Positions 43,301-51,089 of a DNA stretch of 64,000 nucleotides are shown here, piece after piece. The first letter of the stretch is position 1. The number at the start of each line of letters is the position of its first letter. A program made the translations under genes and the position numbers. The notes beneath the pieces were generated by a model. That model saw only the letters and a list, made by a program, of their open reading frames with translations, was not told where the DNA came from and did no database searches. This stretch comes from an uncultured bacterium (GTDB lineage: Bacteria > Verrucomicrobiota > Lentisphaeria > Victivallales > UBA1829): positions 4,684 to 68,683 of the forward strand of contig URKJ01000025.1 of assembly GCA_900548385.1 (NCBI GenBank), in the 5' to 3' direction.

Positions 43301-44225
43301 GGACCGCCGGGATTTTTCGGCGGAAACAGTTGTTCAGCTGAATCCGCGCCGTTTGACCGGAGGCATTGCCGCCGGAGAGAATGAACTGCGTTTTTCTGCG
43401 GATTCCGGCGAGGCCGATGTAACGGTCGCATGGCGTGAACCCGGCAGAAAGATCGTGCTTGACGGCGGATTTTATTTCGGGACGATCCCCGGATTGGAGC
43501 GTCAGCTTTTCGTTCTGAATCCCGGAGAGTCCCGGAGCATCCGCGTAACCGGGATTTCCGCAAAGGCTTCCGTGCAGAGTTCCGGACCGCTTCGCGCGGA
43601 GCTGAAAGACGGCTGCCTGCATCTTTCCGTTCCGGAAACGGCGGGACGGCAGTTTGCAAGGGTGACGCTCTCTGACGGCGGAGCCAGAAAGTTTGCGGAT
43701 GTTCTGATCGGTTCTGCGATCCGCGGGATTCCGGCAAGCCGTCTGACCGGCGGGAAACGGTTGTCCGCCGGAGCGGACCGTCCGATGGAAACCGTACAGG
43801 GAAAGGGTATGTTTTCCACAGCCGGACTTCCTGCGGGGGAATATGTCGTTCTTTCTCTGACCAGGCGGGACAACCGCAATCCGGCGTATGTTCAGCTGTA
43901 TATTACGGCGCCGGATGGAAAAGAATGGGTCGGTGCGCGGATCCGCAATCCGGGCGTGGACTATTACAAAGCCGTTTATGGCGGGATTTATTCCCGGTTC
44001 CGCTGGGATTATGCGACCGGACGGGATTCTTATCCGTCTCGTTCGAACGTTCCCGTGCTGCTGAAACTCAGCGGCGGGGCAGGGGAGTCCGTTTCATTCC
44101 GGTGCGGCAGCGGGGAGTGCGGCGGTTTTCTGCTCATTCCCGCGGAAGACCGGGAATTCTTCTGGCAGGTCATCCGGAATCTGACTTCCATCAACCGTGC
44201 CGATCATCTGTTTCCGATCCATTAA
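40353..44225 (+). CDS. Very large secreted protein with LamG-like and transglutaminase-like domains (1290 residues)
   Basis: The start at 40353 has AGGA 8 bases upstream; earlier TTG/ATG codons at 40335 and 40338 overlap the preceding stop. A signal peptide (1-19, LSAAAFAGG) leads a beta-rich region; about residues 350-500 are LamG/concanavalin-like (LELRIRPEWERKTVVLAEN, KWHHLAVAWG). A transglutaminase-like core follows with Cys728 in FECGPLNTIASG, His755 in GNAHLFQQVW and Asp770 in RVFDLSAQ, the Cys-His-Asp order of this superfamily. The last 400 residues are Ig-like and binding-type beta domains. It may process peptide or bind and modify glycoprotein; the substrate is unknown. Confidence 0.72.
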   Translation: MKFLLNLFCVCLSAAAFAGGWAFPDFSRRTALDAGFHRYPANQPVELALDLDRFCKAAGIEPSGLSEFALAAEVSGKSFPVPHTAGTVSPESRVLNLRFRMPERYDRLMLYFDGRGNMPSIPPSDNLLNGVLERESLRKWRASHPAVRMEHTGTGLLWRLTGTEQVRSGAFLFSERVVPLPAGLKPGLPVYLELDAVSCSAVLFPLLLSVDQLDAGGKRVGEKVFDQRWTTVQTVPGKPLILRQGGHLDPRARSIRVQIGACRNNEPKRYNADGALIPDRSAVLPGLKIMRMEIRAGYRMSFPGANPALYTEGDVPGSSALKLGGHTAALYNNFPSTVWSESMTPRSQESWFWPLADGTLELRIRPEWERKTVVLAENTKNRRKPFLKLSYDPERKRLLLEMNDCAGKSLTQAVPCVLPSGKWHHLAVAWGAADGVGLFANGKRILKSGFKPAPFAIHRKDSAGKLAEYTAFGADCGRFHNALDRAGSMPFLKGALDSVRVSKKIRYREDFTPGKRLPVDSDTCAAFDYERNFDGVSGIGPRRISGSIYAADVPPRADVFTVEHRSGKTEVCRYAPDRIPEDNMPQNLLCRTAYPVVPSAEDFHTARTDRRAGKRMKDGEVFKVSASAGSVMNWVEIACPPDGRPLSAPFLRKPGEVDPRSYGNIARSLDLSDCTTPHGKVRKAFDFMIRSTDYFTFQGAEFRKGENVPYTAESASLLAINSYACFECGPLNTIASGIFINSLGYPAVLTFGNAHLFQQVWLNGKPRVFDLSAQQYFPSRDMDDAASLEELETDIYLLARTRKPVDSASHFYRMGNRGVHTAMPLPSERLAYTLYPGESFRYYLASNGESNDLNVPGWRDKAMQLCEATWTDVRKETGAGGRIGRVVQRPLPHTATGLFRYSGRVDAANGAFRMVNDRSFCYRIDSPYTIIRGAYRSGDPGAEFELSWNNGKNWRKLESRNGVCTITLPLRGRHAALLRVTTPDRRDFSAETVVQLNPRRLTGGIAAGENELRFSADSGEADVTVAWREPGRKIVLDGGFYFGTIPGLERQLFVLNPGESRSIRVTGISAKASVQSSGPLRAELKDGCLHLSVPETAGRQFARVTLSDGGARKFADVLIGSAIRGIPASRLTGGKRLSAGADRPMETVQGKGMFSTAGLPAGEYVVLSLTRRDNRNPAYVQLYITAPDGKEWVGARIRNPGVDYYKAVYGGIYSRFRWDYATGRDSYPSRSNVPVLLKLSGGAGESVSFRCGSGECGGFLLIPAEDREFFWQVIRNLTSINRADHLFPIH

Positions 44226-44251
44226 AAATCAAATAAATCAGGAGTTCAAGT

Positions 44252-46612
44252 ATGAAAAAAACAACGGTTTGCCTGCTGCTTGCCGCAGCCGCCCTGCTGT
44301 CCGCTGCGCCGGACGGCAGAGGCCCGTATCCGTCCACCGGGTCGATCATGATCAAACGGAAATCCGCGCGTCCTGTCCGCACCGGATTGGAACTGGTTCC
44401 CTCATTCAACACCTGTTCCTACTATTGGACGGGCGAATCTTCCGGACTTGACGTCTCTTTCCGGGAAAAAGGTAAGGGCGCATGGCGGAAAGGGCTTGCT
44501 CCGGTTCCGGTCCGCGAGGAAAAACAGTACCGCGGCAGTCTGGTCAATTTGAAAGAGGACACCGCATACGAGGTCCGGCTGACCGACAGCAGGGGGAAGA
44601 CCGTGGCTGCCGGGGAGTTCCGCACCTGGGGCGCTCCGCTTCCCGTCGGAAAGACGGTTGTTCTGGACGGCAGTAATTTCCGTCAGCATCTGACGATTTC
44701 TGCAAAAGGAACGCCGGATGCGTGGATCAAATACACCGCCGCGCCCGGATTTGTGCTGAAGAACGATCATGCAAAAGCACTGATCACGCTGAAAAGAGCG
44801 GCGTATGTCATTCTGGAAAATCTCACGCTGGAAGGCGGAGGGCACAATGCGCTGGAGATCATCGACTCCAACCATATCCGGGTCGTCAACTGCGATATTT
44901 CCGGCTGGGGGTCGCTTGGAACTCAGCGGTTCGATCGTGACGGGAAATATTATTTTGACAAACCGGATGCAAAAGGGCGGTTCCGGGCGATCAATTATTC
45001 CGCCGGAATCGTGCTGGAACGCGGATCGAATATCGTGATCGAACGCTGTTATGTTCATGATCCCCGCAATCATGCGAACGCATGGATCTATTCGCACCCG
45101 GCGGGACCGTGCGCTGTTTATGTTGTCTGTCCCGTGTCCACTGTTTTACGGTACAATGATTTTGTCGGCAGTGATGTGCACCGCTGGAATGACGCCGTGG
45201 AGGGGCAGTACAATTTTTATGAGGATGGCGGTTTCAACCGCGACGCCGATATTTACGGCAACTTCATGATCTACTGCAACGACGACAATATCGAGCTTGA
45301 CGGCGGACAGCAGAACGTCCGCTGCTTTCAGAACCGGTTCGAGGGGGCTTATTGCGGTGTCAGCATTCAGGGCAATATGGCGGGGCCCTCCTATGTGTTC
45401 AACAATCTGTTCCTCAATATGAGCGATGAGTGTGGCGGGGCCGGACAGTACATCAAGACGTCGACCGGCGGGAGCGGACTTTCCGCGGTGAGCTTCATTT
45501 TCAACAATTCGTTCTACGGCAGCGGAACAGGGATCGCCATGACGAAACTGCTGAAAATAGTTGCACTGAACAACGTGATGTCGGGCAGTACGGTTTCGCG
45601 CCGGGAGAATATGAAAGCATGTGGAAGCGTCAGTAATTATAATCTCTGCGAGAATTCCCGCGACGGCAGGGATTCCGACGGACTCAACGGTTCTCCCCGT
45701 TATACGGATCCCGAACGCGGAATTCTGACGCTTGCCGCTGATTCCCCCGCACTGGGAAAAGGAACCGTGATTCCGAATTTTACCGGTCCCGCTCCGGTGG
45801 ACATGGGGGCTTTCCAGAGCGCGGCTCCGGTGGAACTTCCGTTCCGTCCGGTTCCGGTGTCCGTCAATGCGGGCAAATTGAACTTTCAGATAAGGGACGG
45901 CGTGGCGGAGCCGCAGAAGATCGTCGTCTCGGTTGGCGGAAAAGGATTCCGGAGCGGTTACCGGATCGCTCGGAACCGGGTGTTCGACTGGCTGGAGGTG
46001 AGCCCGTCATCCGGGGAATTCCGTTCCGGAGACCGGGTGGAATTTACGGTAAAGGTCCGTCCGGAGAAAATGACGGAAAGAAGGATTTACCGCGGAGCGT
46101 TTCTGATCCGTCTCGACAACGGTTTTTCGCGTCCGGTATCGGTTTACGGGAAAACGGAGTTCCGTCAGTCTCCGCGTCCGGCAGGAGCGCAGACATTCGT
46201 TCATTATCTGGATGCCGGAAAACCGGACGGAGAACCTGCGCTTGCAACGTTCGTGGCTCCGGAGGCGGATGGCGGAAAAGCGGTCCGCATGAAAAAGCGC
46301 GGAGAGCCTTACGTCTATTCGTTTCAGGTTCCGAAAGACGGAACGTATTACATTCTGCTCCGCAGCCGTCGCGGCAGTGGGAGTCACCGGGTTGTCGCCG
46401 GAGTGGATGACGAAACAATGGATGTCGCCTATCTGACTCTGCGCGATCATTGGGGATATTCGATCGTTGCGCCGGGAAAAGGCTGGGGCCTCAAAGTCCG
46501 CGCGTATCCGCTGAAAGCGGGACGCCATGTCCTGAAGCTGAATCCGCTGAATCAGCTGGAGCTGGATCTGATCGCCGTTACGGATGATCCGAAACCGTTT
46601 GAGCCGCGCTGA
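44252..46612 (+). CDS. Secreted right-handed parallel beta-helix protein (pectate-lyase-like fold)
   Basis: 786 residues with a clear signal peptide (1-18, ALLSAAP); AGGAG lies 7 bases before the ATG. A fibronectin-III-like domain (about 40-125) precedes the beta-helix (about 130-520) with repeats such as NHIRVVNCDISGW, SNIVIERCYVHDP, NVRCFQNRFEGAY and SYVFNNLFLNM. The helix ends in a PVDMGAFQS cap. Two further beta domains follow, the last (about 650-786) like a CBM. This fold is used by polysaccharide lyases and some GH28-like enzymes; no unambiguous catalytic residues are evident. It is 26 bases after the transglutaminase-like gene. Confidence 0.78.
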   Translation: MKKTTVCLLLAAAALLSAAPDGRGPYPSTGSIMIKRKSARPVRTGLELVPSFNTCSYYWTGESSGLDVSFREKGKGAWRKGLAPVPVREEKQYRGSLVNLKEDTAYEVRLTDSRGKTVAAGEFRTWGAPLPVGKTVVLDGSNFRQHLTISAKGTPDAWIKYTAAPGFVLKNDHAKALITLKRAAYVILENLTLEGGGHNALEIIDSNHIRVVNCDISGWGSLGTQRFDRDGKYYFDKPDAKGRFRAINYSAGIVLERGSNIVIERCYVHDPRNHANAWIYSHPAGPCAVYVVCPVSTVLRYNDFVGSDVHRWNDAVEGQYNFYEDGGFNRDADIYGNFMIYCNDDNIELDGGQQNVRCFQNRFEGAYCGVSIQGNMAGPSYVFNNLFLNMSDECGGAGQYIKTSTGGSGLSAVSFIFNNSFYGSGTGIAMTKLLKIVALNNVMSGSTVSRRENMKACGSVSNYNLCENSRDGRDSDGLNGSPRYTDPERGILTLAADSPALGKGTVIPNFTGPAPVDMGAFQSAAPVELPFRPVPVSVNAGKLNFQIRDGVAEPQKIVVSVGGKGFRSGYRIARNRVFDWLEVSPSSGEFRSGDRVEFTVKVRPEKMTERRIYRGAFLIRLDNGFSRPVSVYGKTEFRQSPRPAGAQTFVHYLDAGKPDGEPALATFVAPEADGGKAVRMKKRGEPYVYSFQVPKDGTYYILLRSRRGSGSHRVVAGVDDETMDVAYLTLRDHWGYSIVAPGKGWGLKVRAYPLKAGRHVLKLNPLNQLELDLIAVTDDPKPFEPR

Positions 46613-46636
46613 GCGGAGAACCCTTCCCGAAAAAAG

Positions 46637-46668
46637 AGTCCCGCAAAGACCGGAATCTTTGCGGGACT
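46637..46668. terminator. Strong bidirectional terminator
   Basis: AGTCCCGCAAAGA (46637-46649), 6-base loop, TCTTTGCGGGACT (46656-46668), flanked by A-rich sequence on the left and TT on the right. It lies between the convergent beta-helix and metY genes and can end both. Confidence 0.85.
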
Positions 46669-46689
46669 TTCCGTTTATAATGGACCGCG

Positions 46690-47967
46690 TCAGGCGTTGG
46701 CGAGAGCCTGATCGAAATCGGCGATCAGATCGTCGATGTGTTCCAGTCCGACCGATACGCGGATCAGGTCGGGCGATACGCCCGCGGCGATCTGTTCCGC
46801 TTCGCTGAGCTGCCGGTGTGTCATGCTTGCCGGGTGCAGAACGCAGGTGCGGAGGTCGGCGACGTGCACGGCGATTGCGGCGACTTTGAGAGAGTTCATT
46901 ACGCGTTCGCCTGCCGCGGCTCCGCCTTTCACGCCGAAACAGAGGACGCCGCTGCATCCTTTCAGATATTTCTGCGCCATCGGGTATTCCCTGCTTTCGG
47001 GGAGTCCGGGATAGTTGACCCAGCCGACTTTCGGGTGATTCTGGAGATGTCTGGCAAGTGCGAGGGCGTTGGAGCAGTGGCGGTCCATACGGACATGCAG
47101 GGTTTCCGCGCCCATCATGGAGAGGAACGCGTTGAACGGCGCCATTCCGCTGCCGAGGTCACGGATCCACTGCACGCGAAGTTTCACGGAGTAGGGCGCG
47201 GCAGGGAAATCACGGGTATAGACCGTACCGTGGTAGCTTTCGTCGGGATCGACGAATTCCGGGAATTTGCCGTTTTTCCAGTCGAATCCGCCTTTTTCCA
47301 CGATGATGCCGCCGACGCTGGTCGCATGGCCGTCAAGATATTTTGTTGTGGAGTGGGTGACAATATCCGCTCCGAAGTCGAACGGGCGGCAGAGATACGG
47401 GGTCGGGAACGTATTGTCGACGATCAGCGGAAGCCCGTGTTTGTGAGCGACGCGTGCGAATTTTTCCACATCCAGCACGATCAGCGCGGGATTCGCGAGC
47501 ATTTCCGCAAAGATCGCTTTTGTGCCCGGACGGATCGCCGCTTCCAGTTCGGCTTCCGTCGCTTCCGGGGAGATGAACGTGAAGTTGAGCCCCGTTTTCT
47601 TCAGCGTATTGGAAAAAAGCGACACCGTGCCGCCGTAAAGGCTGGACACGGCGAGAATGTGATCGCCGCAGCGGGCGATGTTCAGAAGAGCCAGCGCGTT
47701 GGCGTTCTGCCCGGAACTGGTGGCGACAGCCATGACGCCGCCTTCCAGAGCGGCGATTTTCTTTTCAAAACAGTCCACGGTCGGGTTGGCGAGGCGGGTG
47801 TAGAAAAAGCCGGGGCGTTTCAGGTCGAAGAGATCGGCGACGCTTTGAGCGTCGTCGTACTTGTAGGTTGTGCTCTGCACGATCGGCTGAACGCGCGGTC
47901 CGCCGTTTTCGGGTTCGTATCCCGCCTGAACGGCGATTGTTTCAAGTTTCCAGTTGGAGGTATCCAT
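46690..47967 (-). CDS. metY: O-acetylhomoserine aminocarboxypropyltransferase (sulfhydrylase)
   Basis: 425 residues, fold type I PLP enzyme of the Cys/Met metabolism family. It makes homocysteine from O-acetylhomoserine and sulfide in the cytoplasm. THSTTKYLDGH contains the PLP lysine; SSGQNANALALLNI, SLYGGT and the early YTRLANPTVDCFEKKIAALEGG are hallmark motifs. The length (about 425) fits MetY rather than the shorter MetB/MetZ group. It lies 12 bases downstream of pyrC and so is last in a pyrR-pyrB-pyrC-metY unit. Confidence 0.94.
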   Translation of the reverse strand: MDTSNWKLETIAVQAGYEPENGGPRVQPIVQSTTYKYDDAQSVADLFDLKRPGFFYTRLANPTVDCFEKKIAALEGGVMAVATSSGQNANALALLNIARCGDHILAVSSLYGGTVSLFSNTLKKTGLNFTFISPEATEAELEAAIRPGTKAIFAEMLANPALIVLDVEKFARVAHKHGLPLIVDNTFPTPYLCRPFDFGADIVTHSTTKYLDGHATSVGGIIVEKGGFDWKNGKFPEFVDPDESYHGTVYTRDFPAAPYSVKLRVQWIRDLGSGMAPFNAFLSMMGAETLHVRMDRHCSNALALARHLQNHPKVGWVNYPGLPESREYPMAQKYLKGCSGVLCFGVKGGAAAGERVMNSLKVAAIAVHVADLRTCVLHPASMTHRQLSEAEQIAAGVSPDLIRVSVGLEHIDDLIADFDQALANA

Positions 47968-47979
47968 TCTTTGTATTCC

Positions 47980-49248
47980 TTAAAATGTTTTGTAGACGAA
48001 TTTTCCGTTGACGAGAGTTCCCGCGACGCATCCTTTCGCTTTATAGCCGCCGAACGGGGTGTTGCGGGATTTTGATTTGAAGGTTGCGGGATCAATGACG
48101 TTTTCGCGGTCAATATCCAGAATGGTGATGTCGGCGGGATTGCCGATTTTGAGATTGCCGATATCGAGTCCCAGCACTTCCGCCGGTCCCTTGGTGAGTT
48201 TTGAGATCAGGTGCGGCAGAGAGAGCACGCCTTTGTGATACAGTTCGGTGCAGCAGATCTGGAATGCCGTTTCGAGTCCGATGATTCCGAACGGGGCATA
48301 GTCGAATTCCACCATTTTGGAGGTTGTCGTATGCGGCGCGTGGTCGGTTGCGATTACGGTAAGGGTGTCGTCGGCAAGGCCTTCGAGAAGCGCCTGCCGG
48401 TCCTCTTCGGAACGGAGCGGCGGGTTCATTTTATAGTTGGAGTCAAACCGTTTGATCTCGGCGTCCGTGAGGGCGATATGATGCGGGGTGGCTTCGCCGG
48501 AAACGCGGATGCCGTCCTTGCGCGCCTGACGCAGGATCTTGACGCTTTCCTTGGCGCTGACGTGCTGCATGTGGATTTTCCAGTCGGTCAGGCGCGAGAG
48601 GATGATGTTGCGGTAGATCATCAGTTCTTCCGCGGCGCAGGGCATTCCTTTCATTCCGAGAAGAACGGACCATTGTCCTTCGTTCATCACGCCCTCGGCT
48701 TCGAGAAGTTTGTCGCCGCAGTGATCGAGGATCGGCAGGTCGAATGTTTTGGAATAATGGACGATATGGCGCATGAGCTGATGATCCTGCACACAGCGTC
48801 CGTCGTCGGAAAGCGCGACGGCTCCGGCGGCTTTGAGGGAACCGATCGCCGACATTTCCTTGCCTTCGAGATTCTTGGTCATGGCTCCGCAGGGGAGCAC
48901 TTTGACGACGCCTTCGTGTTCCGCGTGGGTCAGGACGAAATGGATGGTGCCCGGATTATCCGCACAGGGCGAGGTGTTGGGCATGGCGACGATGGAGGTG
49001 AATCCGCCGGCAGCCGCAGCCAGTGTTCCGGTATGGATCGTTTCTGCCGCGGTATTGCCGGGATGACGCAGATGCACATGAAGATCCACGAAGCCGGGTG
49101 TCAGCACCTTGCCTTTGAGGTCGATGCGTTCGGCATATTTTACATGGGCGGGATCGGCGACTTTACCGTCGGCGACGGCGATATCGGTGACGGTATCAAG
49201 ATTCTGGACCGGGTCGATGACTCTGGCGTTTTCGAAGATATAGTTCAT
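47980..49248 (-). CDS. pyrC: Dihydroorotase
   Basis: 422 residues from the ATG at 49248, which overlaps the pyrB stop (ATGA) and has a GGGGTG site; a GTG at 49257 would add three residues. It closes carbamoyl-aspartate to dihydroorotate. DLHVHLRHPG holds the metal histidines, and ATDHAPHTTTSK has the catalytic aspartate and substrate residues. The intact metal and catalytic motifs argue for an active class I enzyme, not the inactive PyrC' seen in some bacteria. Third gene of the pyr operon. Confidence 0.95.
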   Translation of the reverse strand: MNYIFENARVIDPVQNLDTVTDIAVADGKVADPAHVKYAERIDLKGKVLTPGFVDLHVHLRHPGNTAAETIHTGTLAAAAGGFTSIVAMPNTSPCADNPGTIHFVLTHAEHEGVVKVLPCGAMTKNLEGKEMSAIGSLKAAGAVALSDDGRCVQDHQLMRHIVHYSKTFDLPILDHCGDKLLEAEGVMNEGQWSVLLGMKGMPCAAEELMIYRNIILSRLTDWKIHMQHVSAKESVKILRQARKDGIRVSGEATPHHIALTDAEIKRFDSNYKMNPPLRSEEDRQALLEGLADDTLTVIATDHAPHTTTSKMVEFDYAPFGIIGLETAFQICCTELYHKGVLSLPHLISKLTKGPAEVLGLDIGNLKIGNPADITILDIDRENVIDPATFKSKSRNTPFGGYKAKGCVAGTLVNGKFVYKTF

Positions 49249-50174
49249 TTCAAGCACCCCGCGACAAGGAAGAGGACCGCCATGCGGACGGCGAGTCCGT
49301 TTGTTACCTGTTCAAGAATGACGGACTGGGGACCGTCGGCGAGTTCGGAATCGAGTTCGACTCCGCGGTTGATCGGGCCCGGATGCATGATGAGCGCATC
49401 CGGTTTGAGATATTTGGCTGTTCCCGCGTTGAGCCCGAAGACCTTGGAGTATTCCCCGACGCTGGGGAAGAAGCCGGAACGCTGGCGTTCGTGCTGAATA
49501 CGGAGCAGATTCACGACATCCGCGCCTTCCAGAGCGTCTTTCATGTTGTGGCAGACGCGCACACCGGCTTTTTCAAACATGGCGGGAGTGAGAGTGGAGG
49601 GACCGGCGAGCGTGACGTTCGCACCGAGTTTCAGGAGACCCCACATATTGCTCCGTGCGACGCGGCTGTGGAGAATGTCGCCGATGATCGAAACGTTGAG
49701 TCCCTTGAACGATCCTTTTTTCTCCCGGATGGTAAAAAGGTCGAGCAGCGCCTGAGTCGGATGGCTGTGGGCGCCGTCGCCTGCGTTGACGATTCCGGGG
49801 CGGACCAGCGGGGCAAGGAAGTTCGGAGCTCCTGCCGCCGAATGGCGCATGACGATCAGATCGACCTGGAGGGCTTCGATGTTCTTTACGGTGTCCAGCA
49901 GGGTTTCGCCTTTGCGCAGACTGCTGGAGTCGGCGCTGATGTTGATGATGTCGGCGGAGAGCCGCTGTTCCGCGAGTTCAAACGAGGTTCGCGTGCGGGT
50001 GCTCGGTTCGATGAACAGATTCACCACGGTCTTTCCGCGCAGGGCGGGGACCTTCTTGATTTTCCGCTGTGACACTTTTTTGAATTCCGCGGCGGTGTCG
50101 AGAATGCAGAGAATCTCTTCCGCGGAGAGGTCGTAAAGGCTCAGCAGGTCTTTCTTTGTCCAGTTGAAATCCAT
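49245..50174 (-). CDS. pyrB: Aspartate carbamoyltransferase catalytic subunit
   Basis: 309 residues. EPSTRTRTSFE is the carbamoyl-phosphate site and HPTQALLDLFTI and MHPGPINRGVE are further ATCase signatures. It joins carbamoyl phosphate and aspartate, the first committed step of pyrimidine synthesis. It starts 3 bases after pyrR and overlaps pyrC. No pyrI regulatory subunit is found here. Confidence 0.96.
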   Translation of the reverse strand: MDFNWTKKDLLSLYDLSAEEILCILDTAAEFKKVSQRKIKKVPALRGKTVVNLFIEPSTRTRTSFELAEQRLSADIINISADSSSLRKGETLLDTVKNIEALQVDLIVMRHSAAGAPNFLAPLVRPGIVNAGDGAHSHPTQALLDLFTIREKKGSFKGLNVSIIGDILHSRVARSNMWGLLKLGANVTLAGPSTLTPAMFEKAGVRVCHNMKDALEGADVVNLLRIQHERQRSGFFPSVGEYSKVFGLNAGTAKYLKPDALIMHPGPINRGVELDSELADGPQSVILEQVTNGLAVRMAVLFLVAGCLK

Positions 50175-50177
50175 ACG

Positions 50178-50732
50178 TTATCTCCAAATCTTCTTTTCAA
50201 GGATTTTCACAAAATCGGAACCGTCGATTTCCACCCAGTGGACAGAAATTTTGAATCCGTCGGGGATCGCGATGTCCATTCCCGCGTAGTCGGCGGCGAT
50301 GGGAAATTCATGGCTTCCCCGGTCGAAGAGAACGGCAAGGCGGATAATCGCGGGGCGGCCGAAATCGGTGATGGCGTCGAGTGCGGCACGGATGGTGCGC
50401 CCCGCCTGGAGAACGTCATCGCAGAGAATGACGGTTTTACCGTTGATGTCGGGAATGTCGGATTCGTGGATGACGGGAAGCGTGCGGCGCAGGCCGATGT
50501 CGTCCCGGTACATGGTGATGTCGAGAGTGCCGACGGGGATTTTTACATTCAGCCGCTGTTCGATGTAAGCGGAAAGCCGCCGTGCGAGGGGGACTCCGCG
50601 GCGCTGAATACCGAGAAGCAGGAGTTCTCCGGTTTTGTTCTTGAATTCGGCAATGATCTCATCCCCGACTTTCCGGAGGGAAGATTCGATCTGTTCCGCT
50701 TCGAATATTCTTCCCGGTTTGTCAAACTGCAT
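50178..50732 (-). CDS. pyrR: Pyrimidine operon regulator / uracil phosphoribosyltransferase PyrR
   Basis: 184 residues from the ATG at 50732, where GGAGG lies 8 bases upstream; an ATG at 50747 sits inside that same SD area. The PRPP-binding loop VILCDDVLQAGRTIRAA and the early EAEQIESSLRKVGDEI are typical PyrR. In Firmicutes it binds pyr mRNA; in other phyla it controls pyrB in different ways. First gene of the operon, so it likely controls the genes behind it. I could not find a convincing PyrR-binding attenuator in the upstream region. Confidence 0.93.
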   Translation of the reverse strand: MQFDKPGRIFEAEQIESSLRKVGDEIIAEFKNKTGELLLLGIQRRGVPLARRLSAYIEQRLNVKIPVGTLDITMYRDDIGLRRTLPVIHESDIPDINGKTVILCDDVLQAGRTIRAALDAITDFGRPAIIRLAVLFDRGSHEFPIAADYAGMDIAIPDGFKISVHWVEIDGSDFVKILEKKIWR

Positions 50733-51089
50733 ACGCGCCACCTCCATAATTTCAGCTGTTCGTCATGAGTCCGGAAGACAATTCCGGCGGGTTCTCAATC
50801 CTCCGGAAAATGATCCGCATCCGTTGCGTCGGCGGAAATTTTCGAAGGTTTGTTAAAGAACAGTGCGGTTTGTCTCTGAAAAAGGAAACTATACAGCAAA
50901 AAATTGATTTTTCCAGAAAAGCGGTAAAATATTTACGGATTTCTTCCGCTTCCCGCACCGGAGTTTTCCGGCGGGAAATTTATTTCAAACAAAAGGCGCT
51001 TGAGAACTTGCGCAGACGAATTTTTATGATATAGTATCCACTAACTATTTTTCAAAGATGAACTGTTTTATATTGATGGAACCGGTCGA
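50733..51089. other. Divergent intergenic region between pyrR and lptD
   Basis: About 357 bases that must hold the pyr promoter (minus) and the lptD promoter (plus). A plausible lptD promoter is TTGCGC (51008-51013), 16 bases, TATAGT (51030-51035). No gene or clear pyr attenuator is seen. Confidence 0.5.
51008..51035 (+). promoter_or_regulatory. Possible promoter of lptD
   Basis: TTGCGC at 51008-51013 and TATAGT at 51030-51035 with a 16-base spacer. The -35 box is a weak match, so this is tentative. Confidence 0.4.

Noticed and set aside
42288..43622. 444-residue minus ORF opposite the transglutaminase-like gene
   Set aside because: Shadow frame, no family features.
50733..51089. PyrR-dependent attenuator before pyrR
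   Set aside because: No convincing terminator/antiterminator pair or PyrR-binding loop was found on the minus strand.
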